NCBI GenBank assembly: GCA_015259105.1
Contig: JABZGZ010000054.1
Coordinates: 1-8,683 of the forward strand
Reading direction: 5' to 3'
Length of the DNA stretch: 8,683 nucleotides
From: Atopobium sp.
GTDB lineage: Bacteria; Actinomycetota; Coriobacteriia; Coriobacteriales; Atopobiaceae
Each line of letters begins with the position of its first letter. Within the stretch, counting starts at the first letter, position 1. A program made the translations under genes and the position numbers. The notes under the pieces were generated by a model. It saw only the letters and a list, made by a program, of their open reading frames with translations, was not told where the DNA came from and ran no database searches. Positions 5,865-8,683 of this stretch are shown here, piece by piece.

Positions 5865-7127
5865 CTAGCTGCGGGCAGCAAACTTGGCGACGAGCTTCTC
5901 CAGAAGGTCAACGGTAACTTCAAGGCTTGGCACGGGGACAAACTCACGCACGGAGTGGGCGTTATATCCGCCGGTAGCAATGTTGGGGCATGGCAGGCCA
6001 CGGAAGGTGAGCTGAGCGCCATCGGTACCACCACGAGCAGCAACAGGCTTAGGCTCAATGCCAACCTCGCGATTTGCCTCAAGTGCATAATCAATCAGGA
6101 ACTCGTAGCCGTCGAACTTCTCGGCCATGTTGCGATACTCCTGGTGAATCTCAACACGGACGGTATTCTCGCCATAGCGCTTGTTCAAGAACGCGGCGAT
6201 ATCCTGCAGGACCTGCTGGCGGTTGGCAAAAATCTGGGCGTCGTGGTCGCGGACGATGTAGCTGAGCTTAACCTCGGACGCGGAGCCCTCGATGACAATT
6301 GGGTGATAGAAGCCCTCGTAGCCCTCGGTGTGCTCAGGACGCTCGAAAGCGGGGACCATCTGCTGGAACTCGGATGCCACAGTGATTGCGTTGATCATGA
6401 CGTCCTTGGCGCTGCCGGGGTGCACCATGACACCCTTGAAGTAGACGTCAGCGTGGGCGGCGTTGAAGCATTCGTAGTTGAACTCGCCGAGAGCCTCGCC
6501 GTCGACGGTGTAGCCGTACGCTGCGCCGAGTTTGTCCAGGTCAAGCAGGCTTGCTCCGTGACCGATCTCCTCGTCAGGGACAAACGCAATCTTGAGCGTA
6601 GGGTGCGCAAGCTCGGGGTTGTCGCCCAGACGCTTGAGTAGCGCGCAGATCTCGGCCACACCGGCCTTATCGTCAGCAGAAAGCAGCGTGGAGCCGTCGG
6701 AGCAGATGATGTCCATGCCCACAAAATCCTTGAGGTCAGGGACCTGCTCCTGGGTAGTTGCGATGGTCTTGCCGTTAACGACGCCGGCGACCAGATCACC
6801 GCCCTCGTAGTGGACGACGTGCGGCGTGATGCCCGAGGCGGGCGCGTCGATTACGGAGTCCAGGTGCGAGCAAAGCATCAGCGCGGGAGCCGACTCGGCG
6901 CCCATGGATGCGGCGAAGGTTCCGGTGACGTAGGCGTGCTCGTCGACGGTGACGTCGGTGCAGCCCAGCGCCTTGAGCTCTTCGCCCAGGTAGCGAGCCA
7001 TCTCGTGCTGAGCAGGCGTGGAAGGGGTGACGGTGTCGTTGTCGGGGTTGGACTGGGAGTCAACCTGCACGTAGCGCATAAAGCGCTCGGCGACATCGGG
7101 GAGCTGGTTAGTTGCGGTTTCAGACAT
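5865..7127 (-). CDS. pepT: Peptidase T (tripeptide aminopeptidase)
   Basis: The protein is 420 residues, close to the usual ~410. This M20-family zinc peptidase releases the N-terminal residue from tripeptides in the cytoplasm. Zinc and catalytic residues are visible in order: His88 and Asp90 in CSHLDS, Asp152 in LLSADDKAG, Glu186/Glu187 in PDEEIGHG, Asp209 in YTVDGE, and His391 in TGGYNAHSVREF. The GGTDGAQL motif near residue 365 is also typical. I chose the ATG at 7125-7127 because it follows AGAGAGGATACCT and gives the family's normal N-terminus (LPDVAERFMRYVQVDSQS). The open frame continues 50 codons upstream, but that stretch is Pro/Ala repeat from the GC-rich leader and is not likely translated. 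The gene is visibly richer in G+C than the permease and regulator genes and is bracketed by related GC-rich repeats. It diverges from the GH32 gene. Confidence 0.95.
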   Translation of the reverse strand: MSETATNQLPDVAERFMRYVQVDSQSNPDNDTVTPSTPAQHEMARYLGEELKALGCTDVTVDEHAYVTGTFAASMGAESAPALMLCSHLDSVIDAPASGITPHVVHYEGGDLVAGVVNGKTIATTQEQVPDLKDFVGMDIICSDGSTLLSADDKAGVAEICALLKRLGDNPELAHPTLKIAFVPDEEIGHGASLLDLDKLGAAYGYTVDGEALGEFNYECFNAAHADVYFKGVMVHPGSAKDVMINAITVASEFQQMVPAFERPEHTEGYEGFYHPIVIEGSASEVKLSYIVRDHDAQIFANRQQVLQDIAAFLNKRYGENTVRVEIHQEYRNMAEKFDGYEFLIDYALEANREVGIEPKPVAARGGTDGAQLTFRGLPCPNIATGGYNAHSVREFVPVPSLEVTVDLLEKLVAKFAARS

Positions 7128-7144
7128 AGGTATCCTCTCTGGTT

Positions 7145-7220
7145 CGGGCAAGACCGGCGGGGCGGGTGGTGCAGGTCGCAGCGCGGGCAGCGCAGGTAGC
7201 GCGGGTGCAAGGCGGCGCGT
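7145..7220. repeat. GC-rich 9-base-period repeat tract in the pepT leader
   Basis: In 7141-7220, 62 of 80 bases are G or C. Three consecutive 9-base units AGCGCGGGC, AGCGCAGGT and AGCGCGGGT occupy 7180-7206, preceded by looser variants. The first two contain the 20-base repeat shared with 5844-5863 (here at 7178-7197, G in place of T at the tenth base). The tract lies in the presumed 5' untranslated leader of pepT, close to the start codon, where its length could affect RNA folding and expression. Confidence 0.65.
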
Positions 7221-7249
7221 TAACCAGCCTTGCTGTGTGCGTTGAATGT

Positions 7250-7277
7250 TGTATGCATTTACTGTACCGCAACTCAA
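7250..7277 (-). promoter_or_regulatory. Candidate pepT promoter
   Basis: On the minus strand TTGAGT (7272-7277) and CATACA (7250-7255) are separated by 16 bases, with TG one position upstream of the -10 region (ATGCATACA). Both hexamers are imperfect. It would give a leader of about 115 bases containing the GC-rich repeat tract. Confidence 0.3.
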
Positions 7278-7294
7278 AAAGAATTAAACCTACC

Positions 7295-7324
7295 TGCACG
7301 AACTTTGCGCGCACATGCCATAAT
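7295..7324 (+). promoter_or_regulatory. Candidate extended -10 promoter of the GH32 gene
   Basis: TG-C-CATAAT (7316-7324) is a good extended -10 element about 30 bases before the start codon. The -35 position (TGCACG, 7295-7300) is poor, as is common with extended -10 promoters. The leader would be about 25 bases and carries GGAG at 7347-7350 as ribosome site. Confidence 0.5.
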
Positions 7325-7354
7325 AATTGCAAGAAATGCGAAAGACGGAGCGCT

Positions 7355-8683
7355 ATGACGAACGACTTTTGGACGCCACAATTTCACCTCTTCCCACCTC
7401 AGGGTTGGATGAATGACCCCAACGGACTTTGTCAGTTTAAGTCCGTCTACCACGCGTTTTACCAGTACACTCCCGAGTGGCCTGCCAACGAGCTCCGCTT
7501 TTGGGGACATGCTGTGAGTAAGGATTTGCTCTCTTGGGAGACGCTCCCTATTGCGATTTCCCCAGACGCAGCTTGCGATAAAGACGGTGTGTTTTCGGGT
7601 TCGGCCTGGATTGAGACGCGTAACGCTGCGCCCGACGGCTGCGGTCACGGCAACTGCGGTCACGGCAGTGCGACGGCCGGCGAGGTCATGCGGCTCTTCT
7701 ACACCGGCAACGTTATGGACGAAACACACCCAGAAGCCGACGGCATTGACGTCGGTCGAGTGGCCTATGAGGTCATGGTGACCTCTGAAGATGGACTGAA
7801 TTTCTCGCCAAAGTGCGTTGTTTTGAAACCGAACGACTACCCCAGTACCTGCACAAACCACGTGCGCGACCCGAAGGTTTGGGAGCAAGACGGGGTTCTG
7901 CGCATGCTGTTAGGTGCTCGCGAGAGGGACACTGCGGCTGGTCCCGCGAAATCCGCAGATGAACGCTGCGATTCGGGAGCGGTGTTGATTTACGACTCCA
8001 GTGATTGTGGCGAGTCGTGGACGCTCCACTCGGTTATACGCGGGGCTAACGACCTGGGTCATCGTGAGGCGTTTGGCTACATGTGGGAATGCCCTTTTTT
8101 GGTGCAGCTAGATGACCAGGAGTTTCTATCTGTGTGTCCGCAAGGGCTTAGTGAAGGCGCTAGTACGGAGCCAAGCGCTGGTACGGAGTCAAACGCCGAT
8201 GCGGAACCAAGTGCTGGTACGGAACCAAGCGCCGATGCGTCCAAGGGATCGCGCTTGAGCGATTCCGCTAACTTGCAAGAGAATACTTCAAGCGAGCCTC
8301 TCGACAAGTGGCAAAACATCTGGCAGTCGGGCTATTTTCCGCTTCCAGAGGGCCAAAAGCTTATCAATGTTGAAACTGTTTCCACCGATAGCTTTGTGCT
8401 CTGGGATCATGGTTTTGACTTCTACGCACCTCAAACGTTCGTCGATGATTCTGGCCGAACCATTTTGATTGGATGGATGGGCATCATCGATCCGACTTAC
8501 CATAGTTATCCTGAAGGCATTGAATTCTGCCACAACCTTACTCTGCCTCGAGAACTTTCGTTGTCTGGTGATGGTGTTATCCTGCAACATCCAGTTAAAG
8601 AGCTTGATGCTAAGCGACACGAATGCGCGGAATTCGACGCTGACGGCTTCGTCGAAATAGGTCAACTATCTGCGGATATTGAG
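7355..8683 (+). CDS. GH32 sucrose-6-phosphate hydrolase / beta-fructosidase (runs off right edge)
   Basis: The 443 visible codons stay open to the window edge. The start ATG (7355-7357) follows GGAG by four bases. The N-terminus holds WMNDPNG (18-24, nucleophile Asp21), then FWGHAVSKDLLSW (49-61), FSGSA (80-84), RDP (171-173, transition-state stabiliser) and WECP (244-247, acid/base Glu245). These are the ordered catalytic motifs of the five-bladed propeller of family GH32. No signal peptide is present, so a cytoplasmic enzyme acting on sucrose 6-phosphate or sucrose imported by the cell is most likely (ScrB/SacA-like). A fructan hydrolase is possible. Compared with the usual layout, two loops are expanded by repeats, at about residues 90-109 and 266-316. 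Both are in frame and all catalytic residues remain, so the gene appears functional. The C-terminal beta-sandwich is only begun. Confidence 0.93.
   Translation, partial: MTNDFWTPQFHLFPPQGWMNDPNGLCQFKSVYHAFYQYTPEWPANELRFWGHAVSKDLLSWETLPIAISPDAACDKDGVFSGSAWIETRNAAPDGCGHGNCGHGSATAGEVMRLFYTGNVMDETHPEADGIDVGRVAYEVMVTSEDGLNFSPKCVVLKPNDYPSTCTNHVRDPKVWEQDGVLRMLLGARERDTAAGPAKSADERCDSGAVLIYDSSDCGESWTLHSVIRGANDLGHREAFGYMWECPFLVQLDDQEFLSVCPQGLSEGASTEPSAGTESNADAEPSAGTEPSADASKGSRLSDSANLQENTSSEPLDKWQNIWQSGYFPLPEGQKLINVETVSTDSFVLWDHGFDFYAPQTFVDDSGRTILIGWMGIIDPTYHSYPEGIEFCHNLTLPRELSLSGDGVILQHPVKELDAKRHECAEFDADGFVEIGQLSADIE
7639..7667 (+). repeat. 15-base-period repeat inside GH32 (CGHGN motif)
   Basis: CTGCGGTCACGGCA occurs exactly at 7639-7652 and 7654-7667, encoding GCGHGNCGHG. 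It falls in the loop after FSGSA (about residues 95-104), a place where GH32 proteins normally pass directly to the next strand. The Cys and His content is striking, but two copies are too little to claim a metal site. Confidence 0.7.
8159..8239 (+). repeat. 18-base tandem repeat, 4.5 units, inside GH32
   Basis: Units begin at 8159, 8177, 8195, 8213 and 8231 (half unit). The pattern is GCx-RRT-RCG-GAR-YCA-ARY, encoding Ala-(Ser/Gly/Asp)-(Thr/Ala)-Glu-(Pro/Ser)-(Ser/Asn). Units 2 and 4 (ASGTE type) and units 3 and 5 (ADA type) are most alike, which suggests duplication of a 36-base pair of units. The translated insert (about residues 268-296) is acidic, Ser/Thr/Pro-rich and probably disordered. 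It sits 20 residues after the catalytic WECP motif. Confidence 0.8.

Noticed and set aside
5693..5917. Arg/Ala/Ser-rich plus-strand frame through the GC-rich tract
   Set aside because: It is produced by the low-complexity composition, overlaps the 3' end of pepT and has no ribosome site before its TTG.
5763..6641. A 292-codon plus-strand frame antisense to pepT
   Set aside because: GC-rich genes often leave the opposite strand open. pepT has all catalytic residues in the other direction.
7128..7277. N-terminal extension of peptidase T by 50 codons
   Set aside because: The extension is Pro/Ala repeat from the GC-rich leader. The downstream ATG has a good ribosome site and gives the normal family N-terminus.
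7274..7888. A 204-codon minus-strand frame opposite the GH32 gene
   Set aside because: It overlaps a certain GH32 coding region, has no recognisable domain and is a shadow.

Overview
The window looks like a chromosomal segment of a mid-GC, Gram-positive-type bacterium. Genes are tightly packed, most Shine-Dalgarno sequences are strong and purine-rich, and GTG starts occur. The mix of genes (hydantoinase/oxoprolinase with permease, tandem Cof-type phosphatases, peptidase T, sucrose-type GH32) would suit an Actinomycetota/Coriobacteriia anaerobe of the Atopobium/Lancefieldella/Olsenella type. That placement is inference from gene content and style, not from a marker gene. I see no rRNA, tRNA, CRISPR array, transposase or phage gene. 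No gene-free stretch exceeds 300 bases; the largest gaps are 5617-5864, 1845-2085 and 7128-7354.

Region 1 (1-3213, all on the minus strand) is a small catabolic module. In transcription order it holds a repressor with a ROK-like architecture but a degenerate sugar-kinase half, a multi-spanning permease, and the N-terminal part of a hydantoinase/oxoprolinase-family ATP-dependent amidohydrolase that runs off the left edge. A perfect 10+3+10 palindrome lies in the regulator's presumed promoter. The 241-base regulator-permease gap is full of dyads and repeats. A GC-rich hairpin with a weak T-tract separates permease from hydantoinase. The simplest reading is a substrate-induced uptake-and-hydrolysis operon with autoregulation and stepped-down expression of the distal gene.

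Region 2 (3295-5616, minus) holds two tandem Cof-type HAD-IIB phosphatases with one base between them. Upstream of them is a small membrane protein with three transmembrane segments and a C-terminal domain that looks like a bacterial PH-like domain.

Region 3 (5617-8683) holds peptidase T (minus) and a divergent GH32 sucrose/sucrose-6-phosphate hydrolase (plus, running off the right edge). pepT is bracketed by GC-rich low-complexity tracts (about 78-79% G+C) built on a 9-base AGCGCNGGN motif, including a 20-base direct repeat with one mismatch at both ends. The GH32 gene carries two in-frame repeat insertions, a 15-base-period CGHGN repeat and an 18-base-period acidic/Ala/Ser/Thr repeat. The 3' side of pepT also carries an isolated strong 47-base hairpin next to a perfect 10-base palindrome.

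No complete novel defence or mobile system is visible. The observations most worth following are the repeat expansions around and inside the pepT/GH32 pair, the operator-like palindrome, and the dyad-rich permease leader.
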